Source: Oreohelix idahoensis (taxonomy: Eukaryota > Mollusca > Gastropoda > Stylommatophora > Oreohelicidae). From it: a stretch of DNA of 64,000 bases. The stretch spans positions 62,001 to 126,000 of the forward strand of contig JAMPIV010012262.1 of assembly GCA_024509875.1 (NCBI GenBank), in the 5' to 3' direction. The notes under the pieces were generated by a model. The model was not told the DNA's origin, made no database searches, and saw only the letters and a program-made list of their open reading frames with translations. Each line of letters begins with the position of its first letter. Within the stretch, counting starts at the first letter, position 1. Made by a program: the position numbers and the translations under genes. This document shows positions 10,665-20,514 of the stretch, piece by piece.

Positions 10665-11215
10665 AAATGGATCAGTTTAAACTCAGATGTCAAGTCTGTC
10701 CTACTGTATGGCTGTGAAACATGGACAGCAACGCGAAATGACAATCAAGAAGTTACAGACTTTCATAAATGGGTGCTTGCGTAGAACAGATGATTGAAAT
10801 GGTCGGACGAGATCAAAAGGTATGACGAGATCAAATGGTATGACGAGATCAAAAGATATGACGAGATCAAATGATATGACGAGATCAAAAGATATGACGA
10901 GATCAAATGGTATGACGAGATCACCAATATATAACAAAAAACAAGAACAAGTCATGAGAATAAGACGCCTGTCGACTGATTGGATACAAACGGAGATATC
11001 ATTGTAGCATTACAAGACAGTACTTGTACTGGAATCTCCAGGTTAAGAAGTAGAAGTAGGCCGAAAACACATGAAGAAGAGAACTGGAGACAGATTTGAA
11101 AGAGGTGTGGAAGAATTTGAGCTGATGGCACGGGACAGGAAGACGTGGAATGAGATTATTGGTAGCCTATGCTCCTTGGGGAGCTGGAAGGTAATAAATG
11201 AAAATGGAACAGTTG
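10665..11215 (+). mobile_element. LINE-B fragment with internal 18-bp tandem expansion
   Basis: It begins with AACTCAGATGTCAAGTC (the [15 protein letters not shown] region) and is collinear with LINE-B up to a GCTCCTTGGGGAGCTGGAAGG end. At 10803-10922 the segment that normally encodes LKWYDKV has been multiplied into an 18-bp array, and the rest of the thumb region is missing. The copy is degenerate. Confidence 0.8.
10803..10922 (+). repeat. 18-bp tandem repeat, 6-7 units
   Basis: Units are variants of GGTATGACGAGATCAAAT. Each unit corresponds to the LINE-B codons for KWYDE-I, so the array grew from LINE coding sequence. Open frames across it (MTRSNG- and FDLVIP-type periodic peptides) are by-products of an 18-bp period. 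Confidence 0.85.
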
Positions 11216-11982
11216 AGAATAAAGCAATTAATGTAGACGCAAGACATAAACATTCATTGCTTTTTTTTTTAACTTCATATGCAGTGGTGGCTGAAAGCTC
11301 TACAGGGATCAAAAAGGTAAATTATGATGATAAGGAGGAGGCGGAGGATTATGACCAGCGCCGGGTTATTCATTAGGCCCACCTAGGCTTACAGGGGCCC
11401 CCGCTAAAAAGCAACGGAGAAATATTTTATCGAGAAAATGTCCGGACCCCTGAACAATTTTTAACAATTCAATGCGCAACATTTTTTTCCGCTCTAAAAT
11501 AAATAGTTAAAGTTTGGTAATAATCAAATAGTTTTTATAATGCAATTGATTAAAATAAAATTGTTAATGCGTTTTAGTGCTTTTTTGTTACACATCAAAA
11601 AGGGTCAAGTTGGCAAACTGCTCCAAATATTAGTTAACTGTTCTGATAAATCCCCAAAAGTGCATTTGTGCAAATGTTTTTTTTTTTTCGTTTAAAATAA
11701 CGTGATTGATTAGAATTTTTTATTTGTATACTTAATTACAACAAATCCATATTTTTATTTTATCCTTATTGCAGTTTGGTTTTGTTAAATGGAAAGTTTG
11801 TAATGATAGGCGGTAAACGTGTTAAAAAGCCATTTTGATTAATTATTTTGGTTAAAATGTATTATGTGACCCCCAAGTTCCGAATCTCGAAAAAAATTAA
11901 AAGATTTTGCAGTAAATAAAATTAAGAAAACGGTTATTCTAAATATTTCTCTATGATTTTCTTACGTGTGTTTGGATTTATT

Positions 11983-12025
<43 letters not shown>

Positions 12026-12160
12026 TATTATTATATGCTATGCAATCCATTCGTTTTTTTTTTTTTAAATCTAGTTTTACCTTTTAGAAAATTGGACAGG
12101 GGTCCCAAAATATCTTCCTTGCGATTTCTGTGACAGAATACTACTGCTTTCTTTCATAGA
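11216..12160. other. AT-rich tubulin intron sequence with a poly-T run
   Basis: No gene. At 11356 a CAGCGCCGGGTTATTCATTA phrase followed by GGCCC-rich sequence resembles the left end of a hAT-like repeat, but I could not find the matching right end. A run of more than 35 T residues lies at about 11983-12022, where assembly may be unreliable. Confidence 0.35.
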
Positions 12161-12430
12161 TTCTTTGGATCGAGCTGAGTTTACTTTTACTAGTTCCACA
12201 GTTTTGTTAATTCTCTTTTTTTTTCGTTTCGTTGATTATTTACTTTCTTGTTTCAGTATTTCTTTTAGATTTTACGATTTTCTTGTATTATTATTGTTCT
12301 TTTTTTTTCTCTCATCACTGTTGTTGTTTACTTTTTCCATCTGCTTGTATCGCCCATTTGTTGTATATTTCTCATCATTGTATAGTTTTGTAGTACCTAT
12401 ATGTAATTCTTGTCTTTGTCACCTGTTTGT

Positions 12431-12482
12431 GGCTGACGAAGGGTAAAACCCGAAACGTCCCTTGTTTCTTGGGAACCGTGTC
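12431..12482 (+). other. Hammerhead-like hairpin pair (probably the end of a retroelement)
   Basis: CTGACGA at 12433-12439 is followed by a GGG-TAAAA-CCC hairpin, then GAAAC at 12452-12456, then a second imperfect hairpin (ACG..CCC/GGG..CGT, 9-nt loop). These are the two core boxes and two of the stems of a hammerhead ribozyme. Against function: an extra A precedes the first hairpin, the expected cleavage base would be G, and no stem I is apparent. Similar GACGAAGGG..CCCGAAACGTC motifs are familiar from the non-coding ends of animal retroelements. Confidence 0.3.
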
Positions 12483-12734
12483 GTGGAATATTCTAATCCA
12501 CATATATAAATTATTAGGTAAATATGAAGCCTAACAAATAAAATTAATAAAGGAAGAAGAATGGTAATGAACAGTGCTGTCACAATGGCAGTACTCGAAA
12601 TCCCCCTTTGTTTTATGCTTCGTCTTAATCCAAATTGTTTTATTTTTTCACGTTGATTGTACCAAAACTGAGCAGCCAGGTACGCTAGCTTTTATTATAA
12701 GCCAAGTTCTTCAATGAAACGTGTGCTGTATTTC

Positions 12735-12815
12735 TTGGATCAACCTCTTCTGTTGATACCCTTGCGGAATCAATGACCTAATTTAAATATGTGATCTTTC
12801 AGCTATAGGTTCATT
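12735..12815 (+). repeat. SINE-C fragment
   Basis: CAACCTCTTCTGTTGATACCC...GTGATCTTTCAGCTATAGGTTC matches 15248-15320, which continues into the TTTGTCTTACATGATG core of SINE-C. It is degenerate and truncated. Confidence 0.4.
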
Positions 12816-13529
12816 TTTAGCAACGGCGGACACGACGAACATGATGGACATATTAGGATAAAGAGAGAGGGAGGGCTGAAAATCAGGAACGCATGCAACA
12901 CGCGTCGCGCGATACACAAATGCTGCCATCACGCGTGTAAGACTACATGCACTAATTTTTTTTCAGACGGACAGTGATAAAATACATTACCCATCCAGAG
13001 TTTGGTTTATAAATCCGCCGACTCTTATTAGAAAAGATGGCCAACATTAGATGGGTTTACGGTTGAAAACATAACAGTACCCAGACAGCACATCTTCGAA
13101 ACAGGAGGTAGAAAATACATATTTTGAACGCAGCCACGTAGCTCTTTTAAATTTGGATATTTGGGTTCCTTAGGGCTTGCTGACAAAGCATATGTAAAAC
13201 GTTACGCAAATAGTCCAGGAATTAATAAATTATACCCAAAATAAAATAGTGGGGATGCCTGACAGCATGGAATCATTTCTGCTCTAAAATTTTTTTATAA
13301 CGTGTTTGAAAAAACTTTACGTTACAGAAATAGCCTACCATGTAAACTCCAAATTGATTGGAGCGCAACAAATGAAAGCCTAACCACGATTGGTCGGGCT
13401 ATAAATACTATCTTGGTTGTTAGGGGAAACGGGGAAAGGTAACATTTTCTCAAACACTTGTCGAAACGGGGCTCATTGGTCAGACTCGCTGATATACACA
13501 CTTGGGAGCGTTGACAACCAGATTCTGAA

Positions 13530-13680
13530 ACCATGTAATGAGGGGCGTAATACCGCTGTTGATAACATCCATGGAAGTCCCATCACGTTGGCCGCTCATA
13601 TTTTTTCAATAACAAGCTGCACTTAAGCAAACGGAATTTTCAGATTGTGCCAGAATTCATTGCCAATCAACGTATCTGTG
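13530..13680 (+). repeat. Dispersed repeat shared with 16015-16165
   Basis: ATGTAATGAGGGGCGTAA, AACATCCATGGAAGTCCCAT and AGCTGCACTT..AAACGG segments occur in the same order at 16015-16165. There is no coding potential. The family is unknown; I see no terminal inverted repeat. Confidence 0.5.
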
Positions 13681-14029
13681 TTTATTTCCATGAAATTGTG
13701 GTAAGCTTGAACCATTCAGTATCTTTTAATGAAAATTGAATGTAAATTGTTAATTTATGCCTGTATATATATGTGTAGTTCAGTGGCAAACGTGAGGTAA
13801 AGCCTATAATGCTCCAGCCTGAACAGAAGGTGTCGGAGGAAAGTAAAACTGCATGGAATGGCCAAACAGTACACTGACACCTGGATGATTGACTAGAAAG
13901 AAATAATGCTGGAAGTGCAGAGGCGTGGTAACCATTAAGGAGGGTAATGCTGGTATAAAGTATTTCAGATGAAGCTGACAGTTGGCCTAACGCTCTGAGA
14001 CCTCAAAATGTTTGAATGTTGTATTGTGA

Positions 14030-14585
14030 TCATTGTACAAACTAGGCAAAGTCTGGGAGACGATTCTGGTTTCCTACTTTGGTCAAAGTCTGGCAGAGAG
14101 AGGAAATACTTCTTGTTTTCAGGGACCGTGGTCTTGAAGGTATTGAGCAGCACCTGGTCAGAGCTTTGCTGAATCCAGAGTCGGACAGCATACTCCTTGG
14201 TCCATTTAGCTATCAGTGAGGTGTCTCCAGAGCCCAGGGGAGAAATCGAGCAGAGGAGTCTTTTCCTGCCGCCATCACGCCAGATAAGCTGATTTGGCCA
14301 GCTGAGCTCAACATTATGTCCCCTCATCTTGAAATGACTTTGTAAAAATAACATTCAGAGGGGAATTTAATTGTCTTAATATCAGGAACATCTCCAATAC
14401 TAGTCCCAAAAGACAAACTATTGAAGTCATGATGACAAATACCAACAGAGCTTGAACAAAACAAAACCAGTATTACCTCATATTGCATTATGGACCCATG
14501 AAGATCATTAACTTAATAGGAATTTTTATGAATACATGTCATACAGAGTTCTTATGAAGGAAATTCTTATAGAACTTGTAGGATT
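14030..14585 (+). mobile_element. LINE-B degenerate fragments
   Basis: Near 14035-14110 the sequence matches the GGCAAAGTCTGGGAGAGAG segment of LINE-B. Near 14480-14585 it matches CATTATGGA-CCATGAAGATCATTAACTTAATA and the following RT codons. The middle is rearranged and has no intact frame. Confidence 0.5.
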
Positions 14586-15245
14586 AAATTGATTGTGAGA
14601 CCTGGTTCCCTTGTAGTTGAATCAGGACACATATTCTTTTCTTATGCCAACAATGAATACATATTGTTTTTGAAAAGTTATCAGTGACTCCTTTAAGATA
14701 TCCTTGTAGAGTGTTTTATGTATGTGAGTGTCACAGTGTTGTCAAGTGTGGTGGAATAAATTAAATTGTTTATCTGTCTGTTGTTGTGACTTACACTTCA
14801 TCATACACATACCCTAGACACATAACGTAGTCATCACACTATTCCAGAATAATTCTGACTGAGATATATAGATATGTGGTAGCAAGTAAGGTTATCTATA
14901 ATACACTACTCTTAATAGATATAGATACCTTCACAGCTGATCTCAGTCAGTACACTAAGTCCCATATAAATATTTATAACATCCCACTTCACCACAAACC
15001 GTTATTTGTAAAACTGATTCAATACCGTTTTATTGGTTTAAATACTTATATTCCAAAATATCTTAATAGCCTAGAGCATCCGGAGTTCGAAAAATTGTAC
15101 CAAAATGACCTGGTTTTCTTTTCTGGATAGTTGATGAAAATGCGTCATTTTTCAAATGTCCCGGGTGCTCTCTTAAGCTTTGGACTTGAATGTAGCCTTT
15201 AAGTAAAATCTTTGCCGTTAAATTGTCTCTATATCTACGGATCAT
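14586..15245. other. No gene recognised; one unplaced 84-aa open frame
   Basis: An AT-rich open frame at 14876-15130 (plus strand) reads IDTFTADLSQYTKSHINIYN and ends at VFFSG. It has ordinary amino-acid composition but no domain I recognise and no convincing splice sites. It may be a fragment of another retroelement. Confidence 0.3.
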
Positions 15246-15247
15246 GG

Positions 15248-15370
15248 GCCCCACCTCTTCTGTTGGTACCCTTGCAGGAAGCCTGCATCATAGCATTTAT
15301 GTGATCTTGCAGCTATAGGTTCTTTAGCAATTTGTCTTACATGATGCTTCATGCATAACCCCATATTAGT
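15248..15370 (+). repeat. SINE-C fragment
   Basis: CTTGCAGGAAGCCTGCATCA, TTATGTGATCTTGCAGCTAT and TTTGTCTTACATGATG match the SINE-C order seen at 48140-48230. Confidence 0.5.
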
Positions 15371-15480
15371 CTCCGCTTACGACGTAGGGGCCTACCTAAT
15401 TTAAGTGTAATATTGGAAAGGTCCCATCTGTTTAAGCGTTGACTACATCTTCCACTAGATTTAAAAAAAATGACAACAGA

Positions 15481-15997
15481 TTCTTCTTCTTCTTCTTTGA
15501 TCCTTAGCCGCCGACCGTCAAAGCAGTCAGTGGCCATCACGCCTAGTGGCGTCTTGTAGGGCAACAACAAATTGATTCCACTTTGCTCGATCGGTGGCTA
15601 TCCTTCGTACAGTGCCCCAACTCTGGTTCATTCCCTGCATCTCAGCCTCCACAGTCCTCCGCCAGGTTGTTTTTGGTCGGCCTCTCTTTCGTTTTCCTTC
15701 AGGGGTCCAAAGCATAGCTGTTCTTGTGATGGCATCGGGGTCTCTTCTGAGGACATGACCAACCCAGCTCCAGCGTCTGCCAGCTATGATGGTGTGCATG
15801 TCCTCTTGCTTGCTACGAGTAAGCAGATCTTGGTTAGTGATGGTATTCGGCCAAAAGATTCGGTGAATTTTTCTTAGGCATGTTGTGTGAAAGGATGACA
15901 ATTTCGACATTTCCTTCTCTGTAACTCTCCAGCATTCCGCACCATAGGGAAGCACAGAAAGCACACAGCTCTGATATAATCTTAAGAGCTGTGACAA
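15481..15997 (-). mobile_element. LINE-C: 5'-truncated non-LTR retrotransposon
   Basis: On the minus strand a 156-aa frame (15527-15997) reads through the thumb and tail of a LINE RT: SVLPYGAECWRVTEKEMSK, then WVGHVLRRDP, then KRKRGRPKTTWRRTVEAEM. The sequence ends in a (GAA)n tail at 15481-15496. The catalytic core is absent through 5' truncation. The frame is still open although it cannot encode a functional enzyme. A second piece is at 25411-25589. Confidence 0.8.
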
Positions 15998-16014
15998 CAG
16001 ATTAGCTGAAGTAT

Positions 16015-16165
16015 TATGTAATGAGGGGCGTAACTACCGCCCTGTTGGACCGGGAACATCCATGGAGTCCCATCACCTAGTGGGCCGCTGTTTCAAAACA
16101 GTTAGCTGCACTTCAAAACGGTTTCAGATTCAGAAATTGCCAACAAATTTGCATACGCCAAAACC
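16015..16165 (+). repeat. Dispersed repeat shared with 13530-13680
   Basis: This copy reads ATGTAATGAGGGGCGTAACT, then a Pro-codon-like CCGCCCTGTTGGACCGGGA insert absent from the other copy, then AACATCCATGGAGTCCCATC. It is probably an old non-autonomous element. Confidence 0.5.
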
Positions 16166-16313
16166 AAAACAACAAAATAAGCAGACCAAAGGTCTTTTGT
16201 ATATAGACATGCGCCCTAATATAACCGACGGACCATGTGTCTAGTTTGAACGGGGAGCGCTTCGCCAAATCGAGGCAATTTTTTTTATTGAACAGCCATC
16301 GTCATTTCTGTGG

Positions 16314-17898
16314 CTGCAAAGCACTCCAGTCCCAGCTCCAACTAATCCCCCAGACATCCAACCAGCAGAAGAGGAGCTACAAATCAGCTGTGAACGACCA
16401 AGTAAAGAAGAAATAAAGAAAGCCATAAAGCTTCTGAAAGATGGAAAAGCAGCTGGTCCAGATGGCATTCCAGCAGAGACCATCAAAACAGATATTGAAT
16501 CCTCTACAGAGATATTATACAAACTACTTGGCAAAGTCTGGGAGAGAGAGGAAATACCAGCAGAATGGAAGGAAGGTTATCTGGTCAAGTTGCCTAAGAA
16601 AAGAAATTTACAAGAGTGCACAAATTATAGAGGAATAATGTTACTATCAGTGCCAGGACAAGGATTAAACAGAATCATCCTTGAGAGATTACAAGAGTCC
16701 ATAGACAAGCAACTGAGAGATGAACAAGCAGGTTTTCGACAAAACAGATCATGTACAGACCAAATAGCCACATTGAGAATAATATCTGAACAAAGTCTGG
16801 AATGGAATTCACCGCTATACATCGGATTCGTGGACTTTGAAAAGGCATTTGACAGTGTAGACAGAGAATCACTTTGGAAATTGATGAGGCATTATGGAGT
16901 TCCCATGAAGATCATTAACTTAATAAGGAAGACATATGAAGACATGCCATGCAGAGTTCTTCATGAAGGAAAATTTATAGAACCGTTTAGGATTAGAACG
17001 AGAGTGAGACAGGGATGCCTCTTGTCTCCATTTCTTTTCTTACTAGCAATAGAATGGGTTATGAAAACATCGACATCACACAACAGAAATGGAATCCAGT
17101 GGAATCTGACTAAACAGCTTGATGATCTGGATTTTGCAGATGACATGGCTCTTCTGTCCCATAATCATAATCAGATGCAAGAGAAAATGAAAATTCTCAA
17201 TGAGAGGTCGCAACAAGTGGGCTGAAAATACACAGGGAAAAGACAAAGATTATGAGAATAAATGCAAGAAATGATAACAAGGTTGAACTTGAAGAAACAC
17301 CACTAAAGGATGTAGAATTGTACACATATCTTGGCAGTAATATAGACAACGTTGGAGGGACAGATAATGATATCAAAATAAGAATACAAAAAGCAAGAGG
17401 AACTTTGATTGCATTGGGAAACATATGGAGAACAAGAGAAATCAAGTCCAACACGAAATAAGAATCTTCAACTCAAATGTCAAGTCAGTCCTATTGTATG
17501 GCTCTGAGACATGGAGAGCAACAAAAACAACAACCAAAAAGTTACAGACTTTTATAAAAGGGTGCTTGCGTAGAATAGAAGGACTGAAATGGTATGACAA
17601 AGTCACAAATGTGGAATTGATGACAAGGACCAGACAAGTGCCAGTGGAACAAGAGTTGAGAAGAAGACGCTGGCGATGGATAGGACACACATTGAGGAAA
17701 CCTGTTGATAGCATTACAAGGCAGTCCTTGTTCTAGAATCCACAGGGAAAGAGAGGCAGAGGTAGACCAAAAAACACATGGAGAAGAGAACTGGATACAG
17801 AGGTGAAAATGATGCGGAAAACATGGAAAGAGCTTGAGCGGATGGCACAGGACACTTGGCAGGTGTTTGTTGAAGGCTTATGCTCCTCGGGGAGCTAA
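16314..17898 (+). pseudogene. LINE-B reverse transcriptase pseudogene
   Basis: Motifs in order: AAGPDGIPAE, NYRGIMLLS, EQAGFRQNRSC, IGFVDFEKAFDSVD, RVRQGCLLSP, LDFADDMALL (catalytic FADD), [29 protein letters not shown] and [13 protein letters not shown]. Breaks: a 1-nt loss near 17222 that turns the codon after QQVG into TGA, a second frameshift near 17458, and a TAG at 17734-17736 in place of Trp. The first two stretches remain open for over 300 codons, so decay is modest. Confidence 0.88.
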
Positions 17899-17905
17899 AG
17901 TGTAT
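16314..17905 (+). mobile_element. LINE-B: longest copy, 5'-truncated RTE-like LINE
   Basis: It covers the end of the linker, the whole RT and the C-terminal region, and ends with TGCTCCTCGGGGAGCTAAAG followed by an ATTGATTG-type tail. At least ten other pieces of this family lie in the window, on both strands, making it the dominant old substrate for later insertions. The endonuclease part is missing. Confidence 0.85.
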
Positions 17906-17924
17906 TGATTGAAGTCACTCCAGT

Positions 17925-18540
17925 GATACACGTTTTAAAACACTGGAAGAAAACAGCGTTGCTTATTATGGTGTTGCAAATGACGTAAACAAATACAGCT
18001 CGGGCTAAATATTGGAAATACTTAATTGGTGGTTTACCATACAAATTAATTAAGGAACAAAATACACTAAATGGGGCCCCAGTTTAAAAAAATTCAAAAC
18101 ATCTAACTGAACACTCGCAAAATATAACTTCTTTAGAGAAATATGTTGCATTTACTTGTGATAATTATAATAAAATGTTATGTAGAATTTGGCAAAATGC
18201 AAAGAGTAACAGTAATCCGTTTTTGTTAAAGTAGTGTTTTATCATCTTAAAATATTAATAAATTTATAGTGTTCTCCCTTGTCCTCCTTTTCATGACCAA
18301 AAAATGAATATTGTTCCCCTTTTTGCGTTGTGCGATATGGTAAACCCTAAGCTACGCACCAATCTGTAATAGTAGTTTCCGAGTTAAATCGTTTATTTTT
18401 TCCCCATTCTTTTTTTTTTTTTTTTAAAGAGGAAGAAAAGAAAGACTAAGAGAAATACAACTGAATGTCTAAGTGTCACAGTGAAACGAAAAAAGAAACA
18501 GAAATAAGGGTTATGTTTAGTAAGCCTGTAATAACATACA
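17925..18540. other. No gene recognised (tubulin intron 1)
   Basis: AT-rich DNA with scattered A/T runs. No repeat shared with the rest of the window was noticed. Confidence 0.4.
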
Positions 18541-19205
18541 TCATATGTCCTCCTACAGGGATGGTTTCTGTAAACATTTAATTTACAGGTTGATGTTGCC
18601 AACCCCGTGTACAACCGCATATTAGTCTAGTGGCGTCCCCCCCCATGGACCTCCTCCCGTACCAGACCATACAGAATCCTTAGTAATGTTTTTTGTACTA
18701 ATGTTACTCGTAAATCGTAATTCCCGTATATAACTGAATGTAATGGCAATAGTAGTGACATAAACTACTAGCAAAAATTAAAATAACACCTTTAAATTAC
18801 AATATCATACGCACAGCCTAAATGTATTTACATTTACATAGTTTCATGTGGTTAAAGTGAAAATTCGGTAAGAACATAATATAATTCGAAGTAAAAACGT
18901 AAGTATATTGATACAGTACATGTAAGCTGTGCTTACGAAAAATGTTTTTGTGGTTATAACTAATTACAGGGATATTTTTATAAAAAATAATAAATTTCTG
19001 CTGAAACACTGCACAACAATTTTATAGACAGTCATTTTGGTATCACCCCCTCTGATGGCGTCACCTGGTGCGGTCCGCACCCCCGGCACCCTCCTAGTGA
19101 CGCCACTGTATTAGTTAACTGTTACGATATGCCCGAGGAAGCAGTAGATCTATTATTTCACTGTCTCATCAGAGACCCCCCAGAAACTACATGGGGGCAA
19201 TATAA
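18541..19205 (+). repeat. SINE-C copy split by a hAT-type MITE
   Basis: The left part (18541-18627) ends ACAACCGCATATTAGTC. The right part resumes at 19117 and continues into ATGCCCGAGGAAGCAGTAG and GAGACCCCCCAGAAACTACA, in the order found uninterrupted at 28945-29190. The MITE at 18628-19108 sits between. Confidence 0.7.
18628..19108. mobile_element. hAT-type MITE with 8-bp target duplication
   Basis: The ends are TAGTGGCGTC at left and CAGTGGCGTC at right (inverted). The flanks are TATTAGTC (18620-18627) and TATTAGTT (19109-19116), an 8-bp duplication with one change, the hAT signature. The interior is AT-rich and non-coding. The superfamily assignment rests on duplication length and end sequence only. 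Confidence 0.65.
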
Positions 19206-19241
19206 CATAGCATCAGGCCCGTTCTGCTTCTGGTGAGCTTT

Positions 19242-19350
19242 GGCCATGGCTTCTTCTTCTTCTTCTTCCCAGGACGGTGGTTGCGTTGTGTCTGTTTTGC
19301 GCCTAAGTTGATAGCTTTCGGCACACATCCCCTCTGCACGGCATTTTTTC
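19242..19350 (-). repeat. SINE-A, truncated copy
   Basis: The (TTC)n run at 19253-19268 followed by CAGGACGGTGGTTGCGTTGT and CACGGCATTTTTT matches the 3' part of SINE-A (full copies 48843-49156 and 52553-52863). The central part is shortened and the far half is absent. Confidence 0.7.
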
Positions 19351-19416
19351 AAACATATTATTCTGGCTTTACAGTAGGAAATCTAAATATTTAACGCCGA
19401 AAGCTCTTGGAGCATG

Positions 19417-20083
19417 CAGGGTGTTTCAAAATTATGTACACACACTTTGAATGTTGATAACTCAATTATCGCTTGAGATAGAATTATGGCATTTTCACAG
19501 TTAAAAATCTGACGGCAATTGAAAATCATTGGGCCATAATGCCGCTGCACTGGCAAAATTTAAAAATTAGAAACCTACCCATCAAATATATTTATAGAAT
19601 GTGTGATTCCTAATAGACACACTGGGATTCTCGCCGGTGCTACGCAGTTCGTGCACTGTGCTGAGATCCTCCTTGTGTGGTCTAAGGGAGGAGATCGCAG
19701 CACTGATGGAATTGTCCGTGTGTAATGAAGATAGTCCTTAAAACTAAACCAAACCACATTTAAAGTCACAAATGTTCAAAGTATCGCCGACCTGCAACAG
19801 TGCATTGTTCACAGCGATGAAAAACTGACGGTCATTCTGTATTGTTACTAAATGAATAGTGAAACGTGCAGTTTTAATTTGATGTCTCAGGTCCCTCACT
19901 GTGCGAGTTTTGAGATGAGCACAGTCTTCTATGAAATAAAACAAACAAATTCCACGAGTAATAATCTAATGGTATTATTCATTTGGAAATAGCATTGTTC
20001 CGTTGTGTTCTTGCAAAATAGTAAAATTCTATGTATGAGTTATATGCATTCAAAGTGTGTATACATCATTTTGAAAAACTCTG
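19417..20083 (-). mobile_element. Internally deleted Tc1/mariner-like transposon with 37-bp terminal repeats
   Basis: Left end CAGGGTGTTTCAAAATTATG and right end CAGAGTTTTTCAAAATGATG continue to TTTGAATG; I count about 33 of 37 positions matching. The minus-strand interior still reads LKTRTVRDLRHQIKTA and LVTIQN, resembling the C-terminal end of IS630/Tc1-mariner transposases, but the catalytic core is gone. No clear TA duplication remains. Part of the same family is at 56650-56905. Confidence 0.6.
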
Positions 20084-20161
20084 TATACCGTTGTTTTTTT
20101 TTTTTTTAAACCTACTAAAGAACTAACGGAAATGATAAAAGAGATGAGTTATTTAACAATG

Positions 20162-20499
20162 TATGGTAAACTTGGTTAGAAAATGTGTGGTAAACTTGGT
20201 TAGAAAATGTATGGTAAACTTGGTTAGACAATGTATGGTAAACTTGGTTAGACAATGTATGGTAAACTTGGTTAGAAAATGTATGGTAAACTTGGTTAGA
20301 AAATGTATGGTAAACTTGGTTAGACAATGTATGGTAAACTTGGTTAGAAAATGTATGGTAAACTTGGTTAGACAATGTATGGTAAACTTGGTTAGATAAT
20401 GTATGGTAAACTTGGTTAGAAAATGTATGGTAAACTTGGTTAGACAATGTATGGTAAACTTGGTTAGACAATGTATGGTAAACTTGGTTAGAAAATGTG
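20162..20499 (+). repeat. 24-bp minisatellite, 14 units, next to the tubulin splice donor
   Basis: Units read ATGGTAAACTTGGTTAGA then AAATGT or CAATGT on the plus strand. On the transcribed (minus) strand each unit carries TCTAACC, a good branch-point-like sequence. The array starts about 15 bp inside intron 1, after the donor GTAAGC at 20509-20514. Open frames across it are artefacts of a period divisible by three. Confidence 0.95.
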
Positions 20500-20514
20500 A
20501 TGAAATCTGCTTAC

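Noticed and set aside
12165..12446. 93-aa hydrophobic ORF resembling a membrane protein
   Set aside because: T-rich low-complexity DNA translated to Phe/Leu/Ser; no start context or homologous domain.
12433..12482. Active hammerhead ribozyme
   Set aside because: No stem I pairing, an extra base before stem II, and G at the cleavage position; kept only as a hammerhead-like finding.
20162..20499. CRISPR-like regular array
   Set aside because: Direct units without unique spacers, in an intron of a eukaryotic gene. The same applies to the arrays at 25730, 26297, 44245, 46963, 50380 and 54300.
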